Shown here: piece by piece, positions 16,595 through 25,370 of the stretch | Layout of the letters: each line of letters starts with the position of its first letter | Numbering within the stretch: position 1 is the stretch's first letter | Origin: Candidatus Nitrospira neomarina | GTDB taxonomy: Bacteria > Nitrospirota > Nitrospiria > Nitrospirales > UBA8639 | Assembly: GCF_032051675.1 (NCBI RefSeq) | Contig: NZ_CP116968.1 | Location: forward strand, 248,001-312,000 | DNA: 64,000 nucleotides | Reading direction: 5' to 3' | Translations under genes and position numbers: made by a program | Notes under the pieces: model-generated | Database searches by the model: none | The model's input: only the letters and a program-made list of their open reading frames with translations | What the model was told of the DNA's origin: nothing

Positions 16595-18368
16595 GGATCG
16601 CGATGTTTTGAAGGCCACGCAAGCTCTCCACATGACGAGCCCCCGCCAACGACCGATCGGGCCGACGGTTAAAAACTGGGAAGTCGGGCCGGCGACCTAC
16701 CAGGGCCGGCGAGTGAAGCCAAAAGTGGTCCTGGATTGCGGTTGGGGGCGCCTCATTTTTGCCCACACTTTTACAGGGCCCGAAGAGGTGGCTTCCACGC
16801 TGATGCAAGAATGTCCCGGGCACCGGGATATTGCCTTTTATTTACGGGATCCTCATGTGGTCCTGGCCCTGCGCCCCCACAAACTGTTTCTGGATCCATC
16901 CCATACATTTCGATTGTGGTTGAGTGATTATCAATCCGTTGCCAATCAGAAATCAGGCATGGTGATCACTCCTATCCAGTCGGAGGCTGATGTCACGGCT
17001 TTGAATCGGATCTATGCGGCACGGGGCATGGTTACGGCCGACAGCGATCTCCTTATGAGGAATCGCCGTTCCAAAAAAATCTGCTATTTTCTTGCGAAAG
17101 ACCAGGCCACGAATGAAGTGATCGGCGTCATCTTAGCTGTGAATCATCGCCTGATTTTTGACGACCCCGAAAAAGGCAGTAGCATCTGGAGTCTGGCCGT
17201 TGACCCTCAAACCCACTATCCCGGAGTGGGGGAAGCGTTGATTCGTCATGCGGCCGAACGGATGAAGGCCCGGGGGTGCAACTATGTGGATCTCTCGGTG
17301 CTGCATGACAACTATGAAGCCATTGCGCTGTATCGGAAACTGGGATTTGAACGAATTCCTGTGTTTGCGGTGAAAACGCGAAATACCATTAATGAAAAAC
17401 TGTTTGCCGGCCCCTCACCGGATCAGCGACTCAACCCCTATGCCACCATTATTGTCAATGAGGCCAGACGCCGAGGCATCGACGTGGATGTGCTGGATGC
17501 CGAGAATGCCTACTTCCGCTTGACGTTCGGGGGCCGGTCCATTACCTGTCGAGAATCGTTGTCCGAATTGACCTCCGCGATTGCGATGAGCCGTTGTGCG
17601 GATAAGACGCTCACCCGGCGCGTCTTGAAAGAAGCCGGCTTATCCGTTCCAGCTCAGATGGTGGCCGATGGGCGGAAACTTAATGGACAATTTCTTGAGC
17701 AGTATCGATCTATTGTTGTCAAGCCGGTCATGGGAGAACAGGGAGCTGGTGTGAGTGTGGATGTGCGTCGGGTTAAGGAAATGGAGTCCGCAATTAGCCT
17801 TGCCGGCAAATATGGTGGTCACGTTATTCTGGAACAATATGTGAAGGGCGAGGATTTACGCATTGTGTTGATCAATTATGAAGTGGTTGCCGCTGCCGTT
17901 CGACGACCACCTCGGATCACGGGGACAGGACATCATACGATTGCCGAATTGATTGATCGGCAGAGTCAGCGACGGGCACGATTGACCGGCGGGGAGAGTC
18001 GTATTCCTCTGGACGGAGAAACCAAGAGATGTGTTAAGGAAGGTGGCTATACTCTCACAGAGGTTTTGCCCAAAGGCAAAACCATCACGGTGCGAAAGAC
18101 GGCCAATTTGCATACCGGAGGAACGATTCATGACGTGACAGGAAAACTTCATCCTGATTTAGCCACTGCGGCGGTGGTTGGTGCCAAGGCGCTCGCTATT
18201 CCGGTGGTGGGATTCGATTTTATCGTCACGACGGGTTCTAATCCACACTATGTCATTATTGAAGCCAATGAGCGACCCGGTCTCGCCAATCATGAACCGC
18301 AACCGACGGCGGAACGATTTATTGACCTGTTGTTTCCTCAAACCAAAACGCCCACAAAATTGAAGTAA
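16584..18368 (+). CDS. ngg: N-acetylglutaminylglutamine synthetase (GNAT plus ATP-grasp)
   Basis: Two-domain enzyme that acetylates and joins two glutamines to make N-acetylglutaminylglutamine, the NAGGN precursor. An N-terminal GNAT acetyltransferase domain (about residues 125-270) contains LAVDPQTHYPGVGEALIRHA, the acetyl-CoA loop region, and LSVLHDNYEAIALYRKLGFE. The C-terminal half (about 310-590) is an ATP-grasp ligase related to cyanophycin synthetase and GshAB, with SIVVKPVMGEQGAGVSV and VIIEANERPGL metal-binding segments. I chose the ATG at 16584, overlapping asnO by 11 bases; the frame is open to 16512, and an ATG at 16632 is an alternative, since no clear ribosome site marks either. 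It is the second gene of the trio and surely co-transcribed. Confidence 0.92.
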   Translation: MASKDRDVLKATQALHMTSPRQRPIGPTVKNWEVGPATYQGRRVKPKVVLDCGWGRLIFAHTFTGPEEVASTLMQECPGHRDIAFYLRDPHVVLALRPHKLFLDPSHTFRLWLSDYQSVANQKSGMVITPIQSEADVTALNRIYAARGMVTADSDLLMRNRRSKKICYFLAKDQATNEVIGVILAVNHRLIFDDPEKGSSIWSLAVDPQTHYPGVGEALIRHAAERMKARGCNYVDLSVLHDNYEAIALYRKLGFERIPVFAVKTRNTINEKLFAGPSPDQRLNPYATIIVNEARRRGIDVDVLDAENAYFRLTFGGRSITCRESLSELTSAIAMSRCADKTLTRRVLKEAGLSVPAQMVADGRKLNGQFLEQYRSIVVKPVMGEQGAGVSVDVRRVKEMESAISLAGKYGGHVILEQYVKGEDLRIVLINYEVVAAAVRRPPRITGTGHHTIAELIDRQSQRRARLTGGESRIPLDGETKRCVKEGGYTLTEVLPKGKTITVRKTANLHTGGTIHDVTGKLHPDLATAAVVGAKALAIPVVGFDFIVTTGSNPHYVIIEANERPGLANHEPQPTAERFIDLLFPQTKTPTKLK

Positions 18369-18393
18369 TCTTTATGGGGTGATAAGGGATTGT

Positions 18394-19602
18394 ATGATCG
18401 ATTCAAAAATTGACACTCAGTACCTCCTTCATATTCTCCAAAAACTATTGGCGATTCCGAGTCCGACCGGCTATACCGATCAAATTGTCCATGCGGTGTC
18501 CGGTGAACTGAAACAATTAGGGATTCCCTTCGAACTCACGCGGCGCGGAGCCATTCGAGCCACCATGGCAGGAAAAGTCAGTACGCCCGATCGAGCCATT
18601 GTGGCTCATCTGGATACGCTGGGGGCTCTGGTCAAATGGCTCAAAACCAACGGCCGGCTGGACATTGTGCCAATCGGAACCTGGTCCAGCCGATTTGCCG
18701 AGGGTGCCCGTGTGACCGTCTTTTCGGATACCAGTATGCATCGTGGCACCATCCTGCCCCTGAAAGCTTCCGGGCACACCTATGGTGACGAAATCAATAC
18801 GCAACCGGTGTCGTGGAAAAATCTGGAAATTCGACTTGATGAAACTGTGACGGACGTCAAGGGACGTATCCAACCCTTATCGACCGAGCAGGATCTCCAG
18901 CGCCTCGGGATTCATATTGGTGATTTCATTGCCATTGACCCCGCGCCTGAAATCGGACCCAATGGATTTATCAACTCGCGGCATCTGGACGATAAAGCCG
19001 GAGTGGCCACCATCCTGGCTGCTGCGAAATCCATTCTTGAGTCAGGGGCCACGCTTCCTGTGGATTGCCATTTACTGTTTACGATATCCGAAGAGGTTGG
19101 GTCAGGGGCCTCGGCTGTCTTGCATGGTGATGTGGCAGAAATGATCACAATTGATAACGGCACTCCCGCGCCCTTTCAAGCCTCGAGCGAATTTGGTGCG
19201 ACGATTGCCATGGCCGATTCAGCCGGGCCTTTTGATTATCACTTGGTCAGGCGGCTCATCGCCTTATGCGTGGAACATGACATTCCGTTTCAGCGCGACA
19301 TTTTTTGCGACTACCGAAGTGATAGTGCGTCGGCCGTAGAGGCCGGGAACGACATTCGGACCGCTCTTCTTACATTTGGGGTCGATTCTTCTCATGGCTA
19401 TGAGCGAACTCATTTGAATGGACTCGAGGCCATTGCGAAGTTATTGGTCGTATATATGCAAAATGAACCGGTGTTTTGGAGAGATCGCGATACGTTAGGG
19501 TCCGATAATGATTTTCCTACTCAACCGATTGAAGAAACGTCTTTCCCTCACACCCTCGAGGACATGGTCCGACGCCATGGTGAACCCCAAGATAACCCAT
19601 AG
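18394..19602 (+). CDS. NAGGN-operon M42-family peptidase
   Basis: Metal-dependent M42 aminopeptidase-like protein, 402 residues, third member of the NAGGN trio. Expected di-metal ligands are visible: H in VAHLDTLGA, D in NSRHLDDKAGVA, the catalytic EE pair in FTISEEVGSGAS, D in MITIDNGTP and H near the end in DSSHGYERTH. The start ATG at 18394 has AAGGG five bases upstream; a GTG five codons earlier lacks this. In the trio the peptidase is thought to take part in turnover or trimming of the osmolyte; its exact reaction is not settled. It is separated from ngg by 25 bases and followed after 81 bases by a peptide transporter gene. Confidence 0.92.
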   Translation: MIDSKIDTQYLLHILQKLLAIPSPTGYTDQIVHAVSGELKQLGIPFELTRRGAIRATMAGKVSTPDRAIVAHLDTLGALVKWLKTNGRLDIVPIGTWSSRFAEGARVTVFSDTSMHRGTILPLKASGHTYGDEINTQPVSWKNLEIRLDETVTDVKGRIQPLSTEQDLQRLGIHIGDFIAIDPAPEIGPNGFINSRHLDDKAGVATILAAAKSILESGATLPVDCHLLFTISEEVGSGASAVLHGDVAEMITIDNGTPAPFQASSEFGATIAMADSAGPFDYHLVRRLIALCVEHDIPFQRDIFCDYRSDSASAVEAGNDIRTALLTFGVDSSHGYERTHLNGLEAIAKLLVVYMQNEPVFWRDRDTLGSDNDFPTQPIEETSFPHTLEDMVRRHGEPQDNP

Positions 19603-19683
19603 CGCTGCTCCGTTAAGGATAGACGACAGGATGTTCGATGCACCCCCTCTGGGGATGTTCTCATCATTTCTCTGTCTGGTTTG

Positions 19684-21501
19684 ATGTCGTCTCATCCTCC
19701 CACCTCTGCTTTTCCCCCACCCAATACGACTCATCCACAGTTGACGCTTCGTGCCATTGCCACGGGGATGGTCTTAGGAGCGCTCCTCACCCCCTGCAAT
19801 ATCTATAGCGGGTTGAAGATTGGCTGGACATTTAATATGTCCATCACGGCAGCCTTGCTCAGTTATGCGTTTTGGAAAATATTCGAAACCACCGCTCAAA
19901 CCGAGCGCTGGGGGCTTCTCGAAAATAATATCAATCAAACTACGGCCTCTTCGGCTGCATCCATTATCTCGTCAGGGCTGGTGGCCCCGGTTCCCGCCTT
20001 GGCCATTTTGACGGGCGAGCAGTTACCTTGGTCCCTGCTTTCTGTCTGGGTCTTTTCTGTCAGCCTGATTGGTATTGTGGTCGCGGTCGGTCTCCGGCAA
20101 CAAATGCTTATTCGTGACCGATTGCCGTTTCCCGCCGGCGTGGCCACAGCGGAAACCGTGAGGGAAATCTATGGGAAAGGGGGGGAAGCCCTGGCTCGCG
20201 TGAAAGTTCTCCTCACTGCTGGCGGGATTGCCGGAATCATAAAAATTGTCAACGAAACTTTTCTGCCCATCCCTAAAATGGCAACGGGTCTGGCCATTCC
20301 ACTTAAGGGAGCGCTCAACAAGGCCGGGTTATCCACTGTGTCTTTTTCAAATCTTGGATTTGTTCTCGATCCCTCGCTTTTGATGGTGGGCTTTGGGGCC
20401 ATTATCGGGCTTCGCGCCGGACTCTCCCTGCTGATAGGAGCGATCCTTGCCTGGGGCATCATTGGTCCATGGGTCTTAACGCAAGGCTGGATTCCTGCGA
20501 AAAATCTGACGCCGGACGGCTATTGGTTCGGACCCCTGGTGGAGTGGTTGCTCTGGCCGGGGGTGACCCTGATGGTCATGGCCTCGCTCACGTCGTTTGC
20601 CTGCTCCTGGGGGACAATGGTGACCGGCACCATGCTTTCTCGAAAATCCCCGTCATCCGTTTTTACCCCGAATGATCCCTTTGTCATTCCACGTCAATGG
20701 TTTGTGATTGGGCTGTGTATTGCTTTGGTCTTTGCGGTGGTGACGCAGATGACGTTATTCAACATTTCAATGGGGATTGCGATTCTCGCGGTCCTTCTCT
20801 CCTTTGTGTTGGCCATCGTGGCGGGACGAGTCTCGGGAGAAACCGGGATTACGCCAATCGGCGCTATGGGGAAAGTTACACAACTCACGTTTGGTTTTCT
20901 CATTCCGGGGAATGTCACGAACAATTTGATGGCGGCCAACGTCACAGGTGGAGCGGCCGGTCAATGCGCAGATCTCCTCCACGACCTGAAGACTGGTCTG
21001 CTCCTGGGCGCCTCGCCGCGCTTTCAAGCTCTGGCGCAAATTTTCGGAGTGTTAACCGGCTCTCTTGTGGGTAGTGCAGTGTATCTGGTGCTCATCCCTG
21101 ATCCTCAATCCATGTTGTTAACCACCGAATGGCCGGCGCCTGCCGTGGCAACTTGGAAGGCTGTCGCGGAAGTCTTTCAACTCGGTACCGAGGCTATTCC
21201 TCCAGGAAGTCTCTTAGCCATGAGCATTGCGGGTTTTCTAGGCGTGGGAATGGTGGTTCTTGGTCAATCTGTCCCACCATCCATCAGCCGATGGATCCCC
21301 AGCGCCTCGACGATGGGACTGGCGTTTGTCATTCCTGCCTGGAACTCTCTGTCCCTTTTTCTTGGTGCCCTTCTGGGAGCCTTTTTGATGAGGTATGCGA
21401 AAACCTGGGCGGAACGATTTGTGATGGCACTGGCCGCCGGGCTTGTTGCTGGGGAAAGTCTCGCAGGTGTCGCCAGTGTTCTGGTTAAAATATTATTTTG
21501 A
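19684..21501 (+). CDS. OPT-family oligopeptide transporter
   Basis: Polytopic membrane protein of about 605 residues with some 14-16 hydrophobic helices, of the OPT/YSL family, which moves small peptides or metal chelates in symport with protons. Family segments include TPCNIYSGLKIGWTFNMSI near the N-terminus, NNINQTTASSAASI and the ETGITPIGAMGKVTQL region. A TTG codon precedes the ATG, and neither has a strong ribosome site, so the start is only likely. It follows the NAGGN peptidase by 81 bases on the same strand. Because NAGGN is a modified dipeptide, uptake or recovery of it is an attractive role, but this is inference from position only. Confidence 0.9.
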   Translation: MSSHPPTSAFPPPNTTHPQLTLRAIATGMVLGALLTPCNIYSGLKIGWTFNMSITAALLSYAFWKIFETTAQTERWGLLENNINQTTASSAASIISSGLVAPVPALAILTGEQLPWSLLSVWVFSVSLIGIVVAVGLRQQMLIRDRLPFPAGVATAETVREIYGKGGEALARVKVLLTAGGIAGIIKIVNETFLPIPKMATGLAIPLKGALNKAGLSTVSFSNLGFVLDPSLLMVGFGAIIGLRAGLSLLIGAILAWGIIGPWVLTQGWIPAKNLTPDGYWFGPLVEWLLWPGVTLMVMASLTSFACSWGTMVTGTMLSRKSPSSVFTPNDPFVIPRQWFVIGLCIALVFAVVTQMTLFNISMGIAILAVLLSFVLAIVAGRVSGETGITPIGAMGKVTQLTFGFLIPGNVTNNLMAANVTGGAAGQCADLLHDLKTGLLLGASPRFQALAQIFGVLTGSLVGSAVYLVLIPDPQSMLLTTEWPAPAVATWKAVAEVFQLGTEAIPPGSLLAMSIAGFLGVGMVVLGQSVPPSISRWIPSASTMGLAFVIPAWNSLSLFLGALLGAFLMRYAKTWAERFVMALAAGLVAGESLAGVASVLVKILF

Positions 21502-21648
21502 CCTGATCCAAATAAAAAGCCAATTGAGATGTTTAAAAGTCGTTATGCCCTAGGTGTGGTCCTACAACCTCCAAGCAGCCTTCTCATTTTTCTCCAAAAA
21601 CCAAACCTGGTCATGTCTGAACATCCCCGGCGGATATCTGACCTCCTT

Positions 21649-21840
21649 CTATTCCTCTGGACAGGTTCTGTCGAGAACAAAATAGACAGGGCAAAATCCA
21701 GTGAATCCGCTTTGCAACAGTGTGACTCCAAGGATTCCCGGAAGTAACAACCATAAAGGATTCACGTAGTATCCGAGTGCGACGCCTGCCGTAATGAGCG
21801 CGCCGGCGATTCCGTCATGGAGTTGGCGTTTTCGCTTCAT
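21649..21840 (-). CDS. YgaP-like membrane protein, DUF2892
   Basis: Small membrane protein of 63 residues from the ATG at 21840, which has AGGAGG seven bases upstream; a longer frame upstream is not supported. Two hydrophobic helices (about 11-30 and 33-50) and the LLQSGFTGFCPVY segment place it in the DUF2892 group, the membrane part of YgaP-type rhodanese proteins, here without the rhodanese domain. The conserved FCPVY cysteine is followed by a second cysteine at DRTCPEE. Function is unknown. It is convergent with the OPT transporter gene. Confidence 0.85.
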   Translation of the reverse strand: MKRKRQLHDGIAGALITAGVALGYYVNPLWLLLPGILGVTLLQSGFTGFCPVYFVLDRTCPEE

Positions 21841-22190
21841 CTTCTCTCCTCCTGTTTTGGTGAAACATTCGTCTATGGTTTTCCGAGTTTTTTTTACCGG
21901 AGAAGATTTTTTCCGGGTGGTTATCAATTCGTCTCTTTTTTAGTCGTTATGGTTCTTGAAATAAGAGCGCATGGGAGGAGTTTAACTCCGTGTGCTTTTT
22001 TGAAAAATACGTATTTTAATCTACTTTTTCTCGTGAATTTAAAGTTGATTAATTGGTAGGCAATTCATTGTAAATAATGAAGAATTTCATCATTTACCTC
22101 AGTAGATCTCCCGTCTTTTCCGGCAGGTTCAAGGGGTGCTACTCTTTGGGGTGCTTTTAGACCTTCACTAAGCAGAATGGAGACCAAGAC
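21841..22190. other. AT-rich intergenic region with a 14-base palindrome
   Basis: 350 bases between divergently read genes. No gene is seen. At 22004-22017 there is a perfect palindrome AAAATACGTATTTT, the shape of a dimeric regulator site. A weak TTGATT-N17-TGTAAA promoter-like pair lies near 22045-22075 and points toward the HExxH protein gene. Both are unproven. Confidence 0.35.
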
Positions 22191-22748
22191 ATGCCTTTCG
22201 GCTATTATCACCAGCTCAACGCCAAGGCGAAGCGGATCTATCGGGCAAGCGACAAGGTGTCGGATTTTCAATTGCCCAATGTCTCTGTCGTTCGACCGGT
22301 CCTACGAAAAATATTTGAAGCTTTACAGGCCGAGAGTCATTTGCGCACGCAAAAATGGACTCAACGCCTTCTGAATAGGTTAACGAGCCAACTCCATATT
22401 CGGCCCATTCGATTTGAATTGTTGGATATCCGACCTTCCAATCCCAGGATGGAACTGTATGGCTTGTATTATCCCATGGAAGGACGGCGGATCCCGCGTA
22501 TTCAAGTGTGGATGCGCACGGCCAAGCGGCATCAAGTCGTCGCTTTTCGCACGTTTTTGCGCACGTTGCTGCATGAACTGTGTCATCATTTGGATTATGA
22601 TTGTTTAGGTCTGAAAGACTCTTTTCATACCAAGGGCTTTTATGGTCGTGAAGCCAGTTTAGCCTCTCAAGTCTTATCGTTGGTCGATACTGCCGCTTGG
22701 GGAGCAGGTCACCCGTCCAAGATGGGTAAAACAAAACGAAAGATCTGA
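22191..22748 (+). CDS. putative zinc metallopeptidase with HExxH motif
   Basis: A 185-residue soluble protein with a clear zincin motif in LLHELCHHLDYD (about residues 124-135), preceded by a helix RTFLRTLL. The N-terminal 60 residues are basic. The rest resembles no family I can name with certainty; SprT-like and Zn-dependent peptidases of similar size are the nearest idea. A possible third ligand is the histidine or glutamate in SFHTKGFYGREASLA. No signal peptide, so action inside the cell is expected. ATGGAG lies about nine bases before the start. It precedes the tRNA-thiolation gene ttcA by 225 bases, without evident relation. Confidence 0.75.
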   Translation: MPFGYYHQLNAKAKRIYRASDKVSDFQLPNVSVVRPVLRKIFEALQAESHLRTQKWTQRLLNRLTSQLHIRPIRFELLDIRPSNPRMELYGLYYPMEGRRIPRIQVWMRTAKRHQVVAFRTFLRTLLHELCHHLDYDCLGLKDSFHTKGFYGREASLASQVLSLVDTAAWGAGHPSKMGKTKRKI

Positions 22749-22973
22749 CGATGCCTGGTCCCTCTTCAGCCGGTCCCACTTCCCTCACCCCATCCGTTGC
22801 CTGAACAGGTCTTCATCTGTTCTTTCCCGCATTCGTCCCGCCTCTAACTGTCTATCTCTTTTACGGTTTACGAGGGTAGAATGGGGTAATCGGGCCGATT
22901 GCAGAGGTGTTGCACGTCCCTCTAAATTATAACGAATACATCTTTTTCAGCAATGAGGAGTAGAGACGAAGCT

Positions 22974-23795
22974 ATGTTGCAGGATATTCAACCCATTCAA
23001 CCCTTGTCCCATCTCACCGGATCCAGCGAGAAGCTTCATACCCGTTTGTGCCGAATGGTAGGACAGGCCGTGGCCGATTTCAACATGATTGAAGCAGGTG
23101 ATACGGTCATGGTGTGCCTTTCCGGTGGGAAGGATAGTTACGCAATGTTGGACGTGTTGATGTCCATGCAGTCTCGTGCTCCGGTGTCCTATAAACTGAT
23201 TGCGGTGAATTTGGATCAGAAACAACCGGGGTTTCCTGAACATGTGCTTCCGGATTATCTTACGAGGCTTGGTGTACCGTTTCATATTGAGGAACGCGAT
23301 ACGTATTCGGTGGTGAAACGGCTGATTCCCGAAGGCGAGACGACCTGCTCGCTTTGTTCACGGTTGCGTCGTGGCATCCTGTACGGTTTGGCGGAACGGT
23401 TGGGCGCGAACAAGATTGCTCTTGGCCATCATCGCAACGATATGATGGAGACCTTGTTGTTGAACATGTTATTCAACGGAACCCTCAAAAGCATGCCGCC
23501 CAAACTGAGATCTGATGACGGACAACATGTGGTGATCCGCCCATTGGCATATGTGAAGGAATCCGAACTGGCCCGCTATGCGGAATTGAGAAACTTTCCC
23601 ATCATTCCCTGCGACCTGTGCGGTTCACAGGAGAATTTGAAACGCAAAGAAGTGAAGGCCCTGCTTCAGGAATGGGATACCCGGTATCCCGGCTCGGGTG
23701 ACAGTGTGTTTGCGGCCTTGTCAAAGGTCATACCCAGTCATCTCCTCGATCGGCGAATATTTGATTTTGAGACTTTTCGCGAGCCCGAATCGTAG
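22974..23795 (+). CDS. ttcA: tRNA 2-thiocytidine biosynthesis protein TtcA
   Basis: ATP-dependent enzyme that thiolates cytidine 32 in certain tRNAs. The PP-loop SGGKDS (about residues 50-55) activates the base. Cysteines in [12 protein letters not shown] and the later CDLCGSQ are the family's iron-sulfur ligands, and the [16 protein letters not shown] segment is typical. About 273 residues, somewhat shorter than E. coli TtcA. ATG at 22974 is chosen because GAGGAG lies upstream, though at a long 13 bases; an ATG at 22953 without a ribosome site is the alternative. Sulfur comes from cysteine desulfurases encoded elsewhere. Confidence 0.93.
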   Translation: MLQDIQPIQPLSHLTGSSEKLHTRLCRMVGQAVADFNMIEAGDTVMVCLSGGKDSYAMLDVLMSMQSRAPVSYKLIAVNLDQKQPGFPEHVLPDYLTRLGVPFHIEERDTYSVVKRLIPEGETTCSLCSRLRRGILYGLAERLGANKIALGHHRNDMMETLLLNMLFNGTLKSMPPKLRSDDGQHVVIRPLAYVKESELARYAELRNFPIIPCDLCGSQENLKRKEVKALLQEWDTRYPGSGDSVFAALSKVIPSHLLDRRIFDFETFREPES

Positions 23796-23905
23796 ATGGG
23801 CCTGACAATGGTTCCTGTGCGGATGATGAGACCCCTGCCAGATCCCATTCCATCGTGTGTCTTTCCTCGCCTTTCCTGTGTGTGCGGTTTTTGCCGGACA
23901 TCATA

Positions 23906-24385
23906 ATGGTCTATCTCCAGGCTTTTTTGTTAATTATGGCGGCCAATGCCGCCCCGATCTTTGGGCGACTGCTTATGAAAGGGCGTTGGAGTGCTCCTCT
24001 TGATGGGGGAGCGACCTTCTTCGATGGGCAGCCGTTGTTGGGGCCATCGAAAACCTATCGAGGTGTGGCTTTCTCATTGGTGGGCACGGTTCTGGCGGCG
24101 GATGTTCTGGCTATGCCATGGGAAATAGGCCTGCTGACTGGAGGGTTAGCGATGACCGGCGACTGCCTCTCCAGTTTTATTAAGCGACGGTTGGGTTATG
24201 CCTCAGGAGGGATGGCCCTGGGCTTGGATCAAATTCCGGAAAGCCTTTTTCCCCTGTTGGGGCTATGGGGACCCCTGTCGTTATCGGCGATTGGCATAAT
24301 GGCCACTGCGGGTGCGTTTATGGTGATCGAACTGTTTATTTCTCCGATTTTATACAGATTCCGGATTCGTAAAAATCCGCATTGA
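23906..24385 (+). CDS. CDP-archaeol synthase (CarS)-like membrane protein
   Basis: Integral membrane protein of about 159 residues with four or five helices. It matches the CarS/DUF46 family, whose archaeal members activate unsaturated archaeol with CTP. Hallmarks: DGG then FFDGQPLLGPSKTYRG (about residues 35-55), TGDCLSSFIKRRLGY (about 82-96) and GLDQIPESLFP (about 105-115), which carry the Mg-CTP-binding residues of the related CdsA. Bacterial copies exist, and their lipid substrate is unknown. I used the ATG at 23906, where the conserved part begins; an upstream ATG at 23855 adds 17 unremarkable residues. It follows ttcA by 110 bases on the same strand. Confidence 0.85.
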   Translation: MVYLQAFLLIMAANAAPIFGRLLMKGRWSAPLDGGATFFDGQPLLGPSKTYRGVAFSLVGTVLAADVLAMPWEIGLLTGGLAMTGDCLSSFIKRRLGYASGGMALGLDQIPESLFPLLGLWGPLSLSAIGIMATAGAFMVIELFISPILYRFRIRKNPH

Positions 24386-24411
24386 TTCATTCTGTGTTCC
24401 CGCTGCAGAGT

Positions 24412-24729
24412 TTATTCCTTGGAAAGATTTTTGGTCTTGGGGAGGGTAATTCCCAATTGACCAAGTTTCCGGTTAAAGCCGGAAGGTGTGTTGAGGGTAT
24501 GGATTAAGCGTCCATCCGGCTGTTCGTAGGTAATAAGGCCACCATCTTGTAGCGGCCAGACGAGTACTCGATCTTTGGCCTGATGGCTGGAAAAGGCTTG
24601 AGGGGAACATGGCATGCCGAGTAGCATTTCGAAGGAAACGGGAGGCTCCAACCTGGGGAGGACAAGCCGCCCCGGACAATTTCGAATGGGCCGCCAATGC
24701 CAACGGGTTCGTAATTCCTCAAAGGTCAT
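24412..24729 (-). CDS. conserved hypothetical protein
   Basis: A 105-residue soluble protein that I do not recognise by name. It begins MTFEELRTRWHWRPIRNCPGRL, a W-x-x-RPI-x-NCPGR pattern that looks like a real conserved motif. It ends in a basic lysine-rich tail. The composition and the absence of a strong frame on the other strand support it as a gene. The start at 24729 is the first methionine after the upstream frame loses plausibility. It is convergent with the CarS-like gene. Confidence 0.6.
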   Translation of the reverse strand: MTFEELRTRWHWRPIRNCPGRLVLPRLEPPVSFEMLLGMPCSPQAFSSHQAKDRVLVWPLQDGGLITYEQPDGRLIHTLNTPSGFNRKLGQLGITLPKTKNLSKE

Positions 24730-24894
24730 AGGAGCGCTTCCTTGACGAACTCCTTCCACTGCGAGATGGACGTATTTGGCAATCTTAGTGGAAGAGAGGA
24801 TGGCTCCGGTATATGCTTCATGTCATGGTCCATGGAATGAGGCCTGGATGTATCAGTGACAGCGAGGCCACCGTACTGAGATCCCGGTGTGGAA

Positions 24895-25335
24895 ATGAAT
24901 GTAGATCCCTCATCTGAAGAAGCATCTTCAGGCAATTCCCGAACACCCCTCATGTCGATCGGATTCGCGGTTTTCGCCGTTCTCATCGTGCCGGTTTTTC
25001 TCTATTCCATGGGCCCGGATGGGCCTGCCAAAGTTGGTGACGTGGTGTTTGCCACGGATCGCCATCGTGTACGGATAATGGGTTCCGGAAATGAGGAGAT
25101 TGGAACGTATTCGGCGATGTGTGTTCTCGAGCCACGGGTACAATTAGTGGTTCAGCAAATGGGCCCTCCCTCAGAGGGGGGTATGATTGCGGAACCGGTT
25201 GGCCTTGAGAAGACTGGTCCACCCTTTTGCGTTCCGGGGAAACCGGTTATGGTGTATTCCCATCAGGTGACCTTACAACCGGACCTGTGGGGTGGCCTGC
25301 AGGACACACTTTTGCAGCTCTCCTCTGGTCGCTGA
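24895..25335 (+). CDS. hypothetical single-pass membrane protein
   Basis: About 146 residues: a short polar N-terminus rich in serine and glutamate, one hydrophobic helix (about residues 20-40), then a soluble, presumably periplasmic domain with GDVVFATDRHRVRIMG and two cysteines (CVLEPR and PPFCVPG) that could pair. I do not recognise a family. The frame opens with GTG at 24889 and ATG at 24895. The gene lies between a minus-strand hypothetical gene and convergent msrA; only 35 bases separate its stop from the msrA stop. Confidence 0.6.
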   Translation: MNVDPSSEEASSGNSRTPLMSIGFAVFAVLIVPVFLYSMGPDGPAKVGDVVFATDRHRVRIMGSGNEEIGTYSAMCVLEPRVQLVVQQMGPPSEGGMIAEPVGLEKTGPPFCVPGKPVMVYSHQVTLQPDLWGGLQDTLLQLSSGR

Positions 25336-25370
25336 GCAGGACGACCCCTACGCCGTTTATCTCCAGGCGC

